DNA from: DASVAL01 sp035649575
GTDB lineage: Bacteria; Planctomycetota; UBA1135; UBA2386
Direction of reading: 5' to 3'
DNA length: 17,004 nucleotides
Assembly (NCBI GenBank): GCA_035649575.1
Contig: DASRJH010000279.1
Span: 1-17,004, forward strand
Within the stretch, counting starts at the first letter, position 1. Each line of letters begins with the position of its first letter. A program made the position numbers and the translations under genes. Below the pieces are notes generated by a model that made no database searches, had not been told where the DNA came from, and saw only the letters and a list, made by a program, of their open reading frames with translations. Shown piece by piece: positions 1 to 6,311 of the stretch.

Positions 1-805
1 CCTGCTGCATGTTGTGAGTGACGATGATGATCGTCACCCTGGCTCGCAGCGATTCGATCAGCTCCTCGATGCGCAACGTCGCCGTCGGGTCGAGCGCCGA
101 CGTCGGTTCGTCGAACAGCACGATCTCGGGATCGACCGCGAGCGCGCGCGCGATGCACAAGCGCTGCTGCTGGCCACCCGACAGATCGTAGGCCGGCTTG
201 TGCAACCGGTCCTTCGTCTCGTCCCACAGCGCCGCGTCCTTCAGCGACTGCTCGACCTTGTCGCGGATCGCGGCCGCGTCCCTCACGCCGCGCATGCGCA
301 GGCCAAACGCCACGTTCTCGAAGATCGACTTCGGGAACGGGTTCGGCTTCTGGAACACCATCGAGAGCCGCATGCGCATCTCGGTCGGGCTGACGTCCTT
401 GCCGACGAGGTTGATGCCCTCCGGCAACAGCAGGATCTCGCCCTCGTAGGTGTTGCCCGGATAGAGATCGTGCATGCGGTTGAACGCGCGCAACAGCGTC
501 GTCTTGCCGCAGCCGGACGGACCGATCAGCGCCGTGACCTTCTTGTTCTCGAAGGCGATGTTCAGGTCCTTCAACACCCGGTGGCTGCCGTAGCTGAAAC
601 CGAAGTTGCGCAGCTGGACTTTGACGTTGGCGATCGTCGGATTTGGCTTCATCTCGAGGTCCGTTCCTTCACCAGCGCCCGTCCGGGGTCTTCCTGGATC
701 CCGAGCCAGGTTCCGCAATGGCCGCGCGGCAGGCGCCTGTGGCGACGCCAGATCGGCCTCGATCTCCTGCGGCGGCGTCTCCATCACTCGATGCTTCGAT
801 TCCAT
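1..805 (-). CDS. pstB: Phosphate ABC transporter ATPase PstB, 3' end cut by window edge
   Basis: ATP-hydrolysing subunit of the high-affinity phosphate importer, acting on the cytoplasmic face with the PstA/PstC channel. I read 268 residues before the window ends. Visible motifs are Walker A GPSGCGKTT (about residues 95-103), signature LSGGQQQR (208-215), Walker B ending FDE (231-233) followed by PTSALDP, and the H-loop histidine in VTHN (about 264). The start chosen is the ATG at 805, which overlaps the pstA stop as TGATG, the same junction as pstC/pstA. It adds about 51 Pro/Ala/Glu-rich residues before the usual PstB start; an in-frame ATG at 652 would give the standard length. The frame between the two is fully open. 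The last gene of the leftward pst operon seen here. Function is very secure; the start is less so. Confidence 0.95.
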   Translation of the reverse strand, partial: MESKHRVMETPPQEIEADLASPQAPAARPLRNLARDPGRPRTGAGEGTDLEMKPNPTIANVKVQLRNFGFSYGSHRVLKDLNIAFENKKVTALIGPSGCGKTTLLRAFNRMHDLYPGNTYEGEILLLPEGINLVGKDVSPTEMRMRLSMVFQKPNPFPKSIFENVAFGLRMRGVRDAAAIRDKVEQSLKDAALWDETKDRLHKPAYDLSGGQQQRLCIARALAVDPEIVLFDEPTSALDPTATLRIEELIESLRARVTIIIVTHNMQQ

Positions 806-1713
806 CACCACTTGATGCTCCTGCGCATGCGATACCGGACGAAGATCGCGAGTGCGTTCATCGTCAACGTGATCAAGATCAGCACGACTCCCGTCGCCGC
901 GGCGTTGGCCTGGAACGCGGGATCCGGGCGCGACACCCAGTTGAACATCTGCATCGGCAGCACCGTGAAGTCGGAGCCGAGCCAACTGAACGACACGAAC
1001 GGGAACTCGGTCGTGATCGGCGAGTCGGGCAGGAACGCGATGTAGGCAAGGGCACCGATCGTGACGAGCGGTGCGGTCTCGCCGATCGCGCGCGACAGTC
1101 CGATGATGATCCCCGTCGCGATGCCACCGGTCGAGTATGGCAGCAGGTGGTGTCGCACCGTTTCCCACTTCGTGGCACCGAGCGCGTAGGAGGCCTCGCG
1201 GATCGACCGCGGAATCGTGCGCAACGCTTCGCGCGTCGCGACGATGACGATCGGCAGGATCAGGCAACCGAGTGTCAGGCCAGCGGTCAGGATGCTGTGA
1301 CCGAAGCCGAACGCATAGACGAACACGCCGAGCGCCATGAGGCCGTAGATGATCGAAGGCACACCGGCGAGGTTCGCGATGTTGACCTCGACGATCGCCG
1401 TGATCCTGTTCTTCGGCGCATACTCCTCGAGATAGACGCCGGCGGCGATGCCGAGCGGCACCGCGACGGCAGCCGTGACCAGCATCACGAGCAGCGTGCC
1501 GACCAGCGGCGCGAGAATGCCCGCCTTGGACGCAAAGCGCGACGGGAACGAGGACAAGAAACCCCAGTCGATCCGGCCGAGGCCGTCGAGCAGCAGGTTG
1601 CCGAGCAGCGCGCACAGCGTGGCGACGCCGAGCAGCGTGCACGTGACGCCGAACACCTGGAACCACCGATCCTGGCGCACACGCAACGCGACGGTCTGCT
1701 GGATCGTGCGCAT
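805..1713 (-). CDS. pstA: Phosphate ABC transporter permease PstA
   Basis: Inner-membrane permease (302 aa) that forms the phosphate channel with PstC. It begins MRTIQQTVALRVRQDRW, then has a first membrane helix, a periplasmic loop, and a block of helices containing the binding-protein-dependent transport signature around EASYALGATKWETVRHHLLP, which is the EAA loop that contacts PstB. The phrase ETAPLVTIGA is typical of PstA. The C-terminus is RYRMRRSIKW. The ATG at 1713 shares one base with the pstC stop (TGATG), and its own stop shares one base with the probable pstB start, so translational coupling is likely. Length is normal for the family. Confidence 0.95.
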   Translation of the reverse strand: MRTIQQTVALRVRQDRWFQVFGVTCTLLGVATLCALLGNLLLDGLGRIDWGFLSSFPSRFASKAGILAPLVGTLLVMLVTAAVAVPLGIAAGVYLEEYAPKNRITAIVEVNIANLAGVPSIIYGLMALGVFVYAFGFGHSILTAGLTLGCLILPIVIVATREALRTIPRSIREASYALGATKWETVRHHLLPYSTGGIATGIIIGLSRAIGETAPLVTIGALAYIAFLPDSPITTEFPFVSFSWLGSDFTVLPMQMFNWVSRPDPAFQANAAATGVVLILITLTMNALAIFVRYRMRRSIKW

Positions 1714-2648
1714 CAGTAGGCCTCCCGGAATCGCTTGCGCAGGCGGTAGCCGGCGATGTTGAAGACCAGCGTCATCGCGAACAACACCACACCGGCCGCG
1801 AAGATCGACTGGTAGCCGATGGTGCCGTGCGGCAGGTCGCCCATGCTCACCTGCACGATGAACGCCGAGATCGTGGCGGCCTGCTCCGTGGGGTTGATCG
1901 TCAGGGTGGGCTGCTGGCCCGCGGCGATCGCGACGATCATCGTCTCGCCGACCGCGCGCGAGATGCCGAGCACGTAGGACGATCCGATGCCGGACAGGGC
2001 GGCGGGGTATACGACCTTGATCGCGGTCAGGATCTTGTTGGCCCCCATCGCGTAGGCCCCTTCGCGCAACAACCTCGGCACGCCGCGCATCGCGTCCTCG
2101 CTCAGCGAGCTCACGTAGGGAATGATCATGATCCCCATCACGATCCCGGCACCCAGCATGTTGAAGGTGGGCAGGTCCGGAATGAGCTTCTGCAGCAGCG
2201 GCGTCACGAACAAGAGAGCGAAGTAGCCGTAGACGACCGTCGGCACGGCGCTCAGCAGCTCGAGCACCGGCTTGAGGATCTCGCGCAGGCGGTGAGGCGC
2301 GAACTCGCTGAGGTAGATCGCGATGACCGTGCCGACCGGCATCGCGACGCAGAGCGCGATCACCGTGGTCACGAGCGTTCCGGTCACGAGCGGCAGGATG
2401 CCGAAGCGCGGGTTGAGGAACAGCGGCATCCACTCCGTGTCCGTGAGGAACGTGCCCAGACCGACGTGCGCGAAGAACGGGATCGACTCGAACACGAGCA
2501 CGGCGACGATGCCGCAGGTGATCGCAACCGACGACATCGCGGCGACCCACAGCAGCACGGCCGCGAAACGATCGCTGTACATACGCCAGCGCCGCCTCGA
2601 GTCGACTCGAGCGGGCGCTTCCTGGATCGCGATGTCGGATACGGTCAT
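1713..2648 (-). CDS. pstC: Phosphate ABC transporter permease PstC
   Basis: Second inner-membrane channel subunit of the phosphate importer (311 aa). After a short polar N-terminus (MTVSDIAIQEAPARVD) come about six hydrophobic segments. The EAA-loop-like sequence LREGAYAMGANKILTAIKVV and the following SRAVGETMIVAIAAG are characteristic of PstC. The start at 2648 is preferred over an upstream in-frame start (about 36 extra Arg-rich residues that overlap the end of pstS) because an AGGA motif lies about 8 bases before it and homologues start here. It lies 31 bases after pstS in the same orientation and overlaps pstA by one base. Confidence 0.94.
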   Translation of the reverse strand: MTVSDIAIQEAPARVDSRRRWRMYSDRFAAVLLWVAAMSSVAITCGIVAVLVFESIPFFAHVGLGTFLTDTEWMPLFLNPRFGILPLVTGTLVTTVIALCVAMPVGTVIAIYLSEFAPHRLREILKPVLELLSAVPTVVYGYFALLFVTPLLQKLIPDLPTFNMLGAGIVMGIMIIPYVSSLSEDAMRGVPRLLREGAYAMGANKILTAIKVVYPAALSGIGSSYVLGISRAVGETMIVAIAAGQQPTLTINPTEQAATISAFIVQVSMGDLPHGTIGYQSIFAAGVVLFAMTLVFNIAGYRLRKRFREAY

Positions 2649-2679
2649 TCCGCGTGTCCTACGACCTGCTGCTGGCGGC

Positions 2680-3738
2680 TCACTTCTTCTCGGCGGGCGG
2701 CGCTCCCGGGGTCGCTTCCTTTGCCTCCATGGTCGGCGTGCGAAGCAACAGCGCATCGATCGTGAGCCCGACCTCCGGCACGCCCCCGAAGCCGGTCCCG
2801 CATTCGCGCTTCGAGAAACGCTGCAGCCCGGTCTGGTAGGCCCAGGGAGGCAGCGGCAGATACTTCACTTCTTTCGTCAGCTTCTCGGCCTCCTTGAGGA
2901 AGAACTCGACGAACTCCTTGACCTCGGGCCTGTCGGCCGACTTCTTGTTCACGTAGATGAACAGCGGGCGCGACAGCGGGTTGTAGATGCTCTTCAGCAC
3001 GTTCTCCGTGCTGGGCATGACCGGGGTCTTCACCGAGTTCTTCGACCACTCGATCGCCAGTGCCTTCATGCGATCCTTGTGTGGCTCGTAGTAGGCGTAG
3101 CCGAAGTAGCCGAGCGAGTACTTGTTGCCCTCGACGCCCTGCACGAGCACGTTGTCGTCTTCGCTCGCCGTGAAGTCCCCGCGGCTCGCCCTGGCCTTGC
3201 CGCAGATCGCTTCGGTGAAGTAGTCGAAGGTGCCCGAGTCGGACCCTGGCCCGAACAACACGAGCTTCTCGGCGGGCCATTCGGGGCGAACCTGGTTCCA
3301 GTGCGTGATCTTGCCCTGGGCATCCGGCTCCCAGATCTTCTTGAGCTCCTCCACGGTGATCGAAGTGACCCAGTCGTTCTTCGCGCTCACCGCCACCGTC
3401 AGCGCATCGAAGGCAATCGGCAGCTCGATGTACTCGATGCCGGCCCCCTTGCAGGCCTTCATCTCTTCTTTCGAGATCGGACGCGAGGCATCGGAGATGT
3501 CCGTTTCGCCGCGCACGAATTTCTTGAAGCCGCCGCCGGTCCCAGAGCTGCCGACCGTGACCTTGATCGCGCCATTCTTCGCCTTCTGGAACTCCTCGGC
3601 CACCGCTTCGGCGATCGGGAACACGGTGCTCGACCCGTCCAGCTTCACGGTGGCTTGCGCGCGCACGACTGCGCACGAGACGCCCAGCACAGCGATCGGA
3701 ATCGACCACGACATCAGCTTGCTCATCGACTCTCTCAT
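2680..3738 (-). CDS. pstS: Periplasmic phosphate-binding protein PstS
   Basis: Phosphate-binding receptor (352 aa) that delivers phosphate to PstCA. A Sec signal peptide (about residues 1-29, ending VVRAQA) precedes the mature protein. Phosphate-contacting motifs of the family are visible: DGSSTVFP (about 34-41), GSSGTGGGF (63-71), the SDASRPI segment, and GSDSGTFDYF mid-protein. The start at 3738 is fixed by a near-perfect Shine-Dalgarno sequence AGGAGGTGA ending 5 bases upstream. An alternative start 11 residues earlier would place that SD inside the gene. The C-terminal tail is Ala/Pro/Lys-rich (ending PGAPPAEKK) and extends past the usual fold. First gene of the leftward operon, downstream of PHO-box-like repeats. 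A cysteine at residue 22 lies in a non-canonical lipobox context, so a lipoprotein form is unlikely. Confidence 0.95.
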   Translation of the reverse strand: MRESMSKLMSWSIPIAVLGVSCAVVRAQATVKLDGSSTVFPIAEAVAEEFQKAKNGAIKVTVGSSGTGGGFKKFVRGETDISDASRPISKEEMKACKGAGIEYIELPIAFDALTVAVSAKNDWVTSITVEELKKIWEPDAQGKITHWNQVRPEWPAEKLVLFGPGSDSGTFDYFTEAICGKARASRGDFTASEDDNVLVQGVEGNKYSLGYFGYAYYEPHKDRMKALAIEWSKNSVKTPVMPSTENVLKSIYNPLSRPLFIYVNKKSADRPEVKEFVEFFLKEAEKLTKEVKYLPLPPWAYQTGLQRFSKRECGTGFGGVPEVGLTIDALLLRTPTMEAKEATPGAPPAEKK

Positions 3739-3743
3739 TGGGT

Positions 3744-3752
3744 TCACCTCCT
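3744..3752 (-). promoter_or_regulatory. Strong ribosome binding site of pstS
   Basis: AGGAGGTGA lies 5 bases before the ATG at 3738 on the minus strand. It decides the pstS start. Its core also falls within an inverted repeat: CACCT at 3745-3749 can pair with AGGTG at 3771-3775, around an inner TTGG/CCAA stem. The leader could therefore partly mask the site. Confidence 0.75.
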
Positions 3753-3830
3753 GGTTGGTAACGCCAATCAAGGTGCCCCGCTGGGCTCACTCCTTGGCTC
3801 GGCAATTCGCTGCAGACCCTAGGAGTGCTC

Positions 3831-3869
3831 GGTGAAGACAAGGGTCGATCACTGTGAATGCTGTGTGAA
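3831..3869 (-). promoter_or_regulatory. PHO-box-like direct repeats upstream of pstS
   Basis: Reading toward pstS, TTCACA occurs at 3869-3864 and again at 3858-3853, an exact 11-bp period. A further TTCACC at 3836-3831 lies two periods on; the intervening unit is not conserved. Repeats of TTNAC type at 11-bp phase are the known binding pattern of PhoB/PhoP-family response regulators (TTAACA-type in Bacillus, GTTCACC-type in Streptomyces, CTGTCAT in E. coli). The site lies about 93-131 bases upstream of the pstS start. Assignment to a Pho regulator is inferred from pattern and position; no regulator gene is in the window. Confidence 0.6.
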
Positions 3870-3906
3870 GAGCGACTGCGCCGCGGCCGCACGCGGGGCC
3901 GAGAGT

Positions 3907-3934
3907 CTTGACGCCGTCTTAACTGTGGCTTCAC
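3907..3934 (+). promoter_or_regulatory. Triple PHO-box-like repeat upstream of phoU
   Basis: On the plus strand CTTGAC (3907), CTTAAC (3918) and CTTCAC (3929) occur at exact 11-bp intervals, fitting one consensus CTTNAC. This matches the direct-repeat architecture bound by PhoB/PhoP response regulators. The array reads toward phoU, ending about 71 bases before its start. A short palindrome, CGGAC-AA-GTCCG (3942-3953), lies between the array and phoU and may be a further operator. No convincing -10 hexamer was identified; CACAAT at 3959 is the best candidate. Confidence 0.65.
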
Positions 3935-4005
3935 GCTGGGCCGGACAAGTCCGACATGCACAATGAAGTGATCACGCGTCGGGCGACGACCGCACCCAAA
4001 TCGCA

Positions 4006-4665
4006 ATGACCAAACACCTGCTGCGCGATCTCGAACACCTGAAGAAGCAAGTCCTGGCGGTCGGCTCCATGGTCCAGGGCTCGATCCTCAAAGCGACGAA
4101 GGCTCTGCTCGAACGGCTGCCGGCGCTCGCCGCCGAAGTGCTGAAGAGCGACGATGCCATCGACCGGCGCGAGGTGATGGTCGAGGAGGAGTGCCTCAAG
4201 ATCCTGGCCCTGCACCAGCCCGTGGCAGTCGACCTCCGTTACATCATCACGGTCCTGAAGGTCAACAACGAGCTCGAGCGCATGGGCGACCTCGCCGGCA
4301 ACATCGCGGCTCGCGCCGAGGAGCTGATCAAGTGCGCCCCGGTCCGCCTGCCGGCGGAATTCACGACGATGGTCGAGACCGTGAAGCGCATGGTCGCGGA
4401 TTCGCTCGACACGCTGATCGAGTCCGACGTGAACATTGCCCGACGCGTGCTCGCCGCCGACGACATCGTCGACCGGATCCACCGCCACATGGTCCGCGAG
4501 ATGCACACGCTGGCGCGCCAGGATCCCGCCAACATGGAGGGACCGATCAGCGTGATGTCGGTGTCGAAGTATCTCGAACGCATCGCGGACCAGTGCACGA
4601 ACATCGCCGAGGACGTGATCTTCCTCGTCGAGGGAGAGATCGTGCGGCATCGACGCCGTCGCTAG
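4006..4665 (+). CDS. phoU: Phosphate-specific transport system accessory protein PhoU
   Basis: Cytoplasmic negative regulator of phosphate signalling (219 aa), which in known systems links the Pst transporter to the PhoR sensor kinase. The protein is all-helical with the two-fold PhoU repeat. The metal-binding-type motifs are visible twice, as NNELERMGDLAGNIA (around residues 87-101) and YLERIADQCTNIAEDV (near 185-202). Normal family length, ending in a basic tail RHRRRR. Transcribed away from pstSCAB, sharing the PHO-box-bearing intergenic region; the usual arrangement places phoU after pstB. No good Shine-Dalgarno precedes the ATG. The identity is secure. Confidence 0.95.
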   Translation: MTKHLLRDLEHLKKQVLAVGSMVQGSILKATKALLERLPALAAEVLKSDDAIDRREVMVEEECLKILALHQPVAVDLRYIITVLKVNNELERMGDLAGNIAARAEELIKCAPVRLPAEFTTMVETVKRMVADSLDTLIESDVNIARRVLAADDIVDRIHRHMVREMHTLARQDPANMEGPISVMSVSKYLERIADQCTNIAEDVIFLVEGEIVRHRRRR

Positions 4666-4694
4666 CTCGAGTCCCGAGGGCCGAGAACGTGTAA

Positions 4695-4709
4695 TTGCCG
4701 CCTCGGCAA
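4695..4709. promoter_or_regulatory. 15-bp palindrome before the metal-handling cluster
   Basis: TTGCCG-CCT-CGGCAA is a perfect inverted repeat with 6-bp arms and a 3-base centre, 72-86 bases upstream of the cysteine-rich gene start and about 30 bases after phoU. A partly matching GGCAAGGG / CCCTTTGCC pair (4705-4712 and 4727-4735) overlaps it. Position suits an operator or a short hairpin terminating phoU transcription. There is no T-run, which argues against a standard intrinsic terminator. No regulator can be assigned. Confidence 0.35.
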
Positions 4710-4780
4710 GGGAGGTTTACAGGCCGCCCTTTGCCAAGCCCGCACGCATAGCCGATGATCCGGGCTGTCTGCGGGAGTGC

Positions 4781-5251
4781 ATGCGATCCCTTGCCACGTT
4801 GCTGGTGCTGCTATTGGCCCTGCCGGGCCTCGTGCTTCCGGCGGGCTTCCTGTGGCGCATCTGCCGCTGTGCCGCGGCTGCGAGCACCGCCGCCGCGACG
4901 CCCAGTGCGGCCAGTGCAACGGCCTGTTGCTGTGCGGCACACCAGGCCGTGACACCGGCCCCGCTGCCATCGACCTGCTGCGACCACTGTTGCCGCGGGG
5001 AGAAACGCAGCGACCACGGCGCCGTGCTGGTGACGCCTCGTAGCTGCAAGTGCGTCTGGGTCAAGGTGCCGGACCACCAGCCCAAGCCGCTGCTGCCGCA
5101 GCAGCCACCGAGCTCCGACGTCATCGCGCTGCCGCCCACGAGCGCAGGTGTCGTCCCCGTGCTCGCCGACACCGGTCGCAGGTTGCAGAGATTCGAGGTC
5201 GCACGCCCGCCGCCCCGAGACCACCACCGCAATCTCCCGCTGCTGTTGTAA
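4781..5251 (+). CDS. Secreted cysteine-rich protein of unknown function
   Basis: I do not recognise this 156-residue protein. It starts with a hydrophobic signal peptide (about residues 1-24) and then has eleven cysteines packed between residues 28 and 91: CRC (28-30), CCC (49-51), CCDHCC (66-71) and CKC (89-91). Histidines lie nearby. The rest is Pro/Ala-rich with no further cysteine and ends in DHHRNLPLLL. The cysteine clusters suggest periplasmic soft-metal binding or a disulfide-rich fold. It is the first gene of a rightward cluster with a TRASH-like protein, a CusC-like channel and a multicopper oxidase, which supports copper as the ligand. A GGGAG lies only 3 bases before the ATG, so the start is moderately certain. 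Overlapping frames were rejected because only this one gives a signal peptide. Confidence 0.65.
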   Translation: MRSLATLLVLLLALPGLVLPAGFLWRICRCAAAASTAAATPSAASATACCCAAHQAVTPAPLPSTCCDHCCRGEKRSDHGAVLVTPRSCKCVWVKVPDHQPKPLLPQQPPSSDVIALPPTSAGVVPVLADTGRRLQRFEVARPPPRDHHRNLPLLL

Positions 5252-5310
5252 GCGCTGGCCCGAGGCCGGCGTCACGCCGTCGACCTTGGCGCCTCGACGT
5301 CCTTGCCCTA

Positions 5311-5327
5311 CCCAGCTCGGAGCTGGG
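5311..5327 (+). other. Intercistronic hairpin CCCAGCT-CGG-AGCTGGG
   Basis: A perfect 7-bp stem with a 3-base loop in the 160-base gap between the cysteine-rich gene and the TRASH-repeat gene. It may be an RNA-processing or stabilising hairpin, an attenuator, or an operator. There is no U-tract after it. Nothing else recognisable was seen in this gap. Confidence 0.35.
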
Positions 5328-5411
5328 CACGCGCGGCACGACGTCCCGGTTCAGCGGCCCTTCGTTTCCGTTCGTCGGGCCGGTCTCATTACCGTTCGCG
5401 AGGTGGCAGTC

Positions 5412-6098
5412 ATGTTCCGTTCGCTGTTTGCATGCATCGTGTTCGTCCTTGGTGTCAGCGCCCAGGATCCCCCCGCGCCCGACAAGGCGACATTGACGGT
5501 CGAAGTACCGACGTTCGCCAATCCGACCTGCCCGATCATGGGCAAGAAGGTGTCGATGCCGCTGTTCATCGACACCGAGCTCGGCCGCTTCTACGTCTGC
5601 TGCAAACCCTGCTACAAGAAGATCGCCGCGGACCTGCAGGCCGCCCACAAGACGGCCTACCCGGTCGTGCAGGACGTCAGCAACGACGTCTGCCCCGTGT
5701 CGGGTGAGCCTATCGCCGACGGCGCCGTGACCATCACGCTGCAGGGCTACTCGTTCAAGCTGTGTTGCGCGGCGTGTGTCGAGCAGGCGCGCACGCATTC
5801 GCAGATCACGCTCACGAAGCTCACGCGCAAGGTCAAGGATCTCGGCAACGAGACCTGTCCCGTGAGCGGCAAGTCCGTCACGAAGAATGCCTTCGCGGTC
5901 GTCGGCGAAACGATCGTGCACCTTTCGTCACCGCAGCTCGTCGACGACGTGAAGCAGGATCCAGCGGGCGTGCTCGAGAAGGCGAAGGCCATCGCGAAGG
6001 CGCAGCCGCCCAAACCCCCGCACGAACACAAGAAGCCAGCCGAGAAAGCCGGCGAGAAGGCGCCGCCGCCACCGGGCAAACAAGAGGGGGCCAAGTGA
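5412..6098 (+). CDS. Secreted protein with three TRASH/YHS-like metal-binding repeats
   Basis: A 228-residue protein with a signal peptide (about 1-17, ending GVSA before QDPP). Three repeats of about 54 residues follow. Repeat 1 has C40-P-I-M-G and CCKPC (63-67). Repeat 2 has C94-P-V-S-G and CCAAC (118-122). Repeat 3 has C149-P-V-S-G, but the second cluster is SSPQL (172-176). This CP-x-S/M-G ... CCxxC layout resembles TRASH and YHS domains, which bind copper and similar ions in metal sensors, chaperones and transporters. The C-terminus is a Lys/Pro/Ala tail. The start is set by AGGTGG about 5 bases before the ATG; the frame is open further upstream but without a signal peptide. The stop overlaps the next gene by 4 bases. 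Probable periplasmic copper chaperone or store; the exact role is inferred. Confidence 0.75.
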   Translation: MFRSLFACIVFVLGVSAQDPPAPDKATLTVEVPTFANPTCPIMGKKVSMPLFIDTELGRFYVCCKPCYKKIAADLQAAHKTAYPVVQDVSNDVCPVSGEPIADGAVTITLQGYSFKLCCAACVEQARTHSQITLTKLTRKVKDLGNETCPVSGKSVTKNAFAVVGETIVHLSSPQLVDDVKQDPAGVLEKAKAIAKAQPPKPPHEHKKPAEKAGEKAPPPPGKQEGAK

Positions 6099-6310
6099 GG
6101 GCCATCACGCGGCGACGCGGCGCGTGGTTCGCGATCGCGATCTTCGCGGGCTGTGCCGCGGCGCCGCCCATGCCCGATCCACCGCCCGCGCATCCCGCTT
6201 CCCCGCTCGCCGAGGAAGCGAACCCACCACCCGCGGGCACCACGTTGACGATGCCGGCCCGCACCGCGAAGACGAGCGCACCGGGCGAAGCACGCCCGCG
6301 AGGCCATTGA
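6095..6310 (+). CDS. Small proline-rich predicted lipoprotein
   Basis: A 71-residue ORF starting with GTG that overlaps the previous stop (GTGA) and is preceded by a purine-rich GAGGGGG. The N-terminus is basic (RAITRRRG), followed by a short hydrophobic stretch and a lipobox-like FAGC with cysteine near residue 20. The mature part is rich in Pro and Ala without a recognisable domain. It ends one base before the outer-membrane channel gene. Small lipoproteins in such positions are common in metal-resistance operons, but the function cannot be read from the sequence. The overlap, lipobox and tight packing support it as real. Confidence 0.55.
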   Translation: MRAITRRRGAWFAIAIFAGCAAAPPMPDPPPAHPASPLAEEANPPPAGTTLTMPARTAKTSAPGEARPRGH

Positions 6311-6311
6311 G

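Noticed and set aside
14..1719. Long plus-strand frames opposite pstB and pstA
   Set aside because: Antisense to well-recognised ABC transporter genes; no motifs and Arg-rich composition.
3977..3988. CGTCG-GG-CGACG palindrome just before phoU
   Set aside because: The loop is too short for a full hairpin and such words are frequent at this GC content; not strong enough to list as a site.
3931..4650. A 239-codon minus-strand frame opposite phoU
   Set aside because: The plus strand encodes a textbook PhoU; this frame is His/Asp/Arg-rich shadow text.
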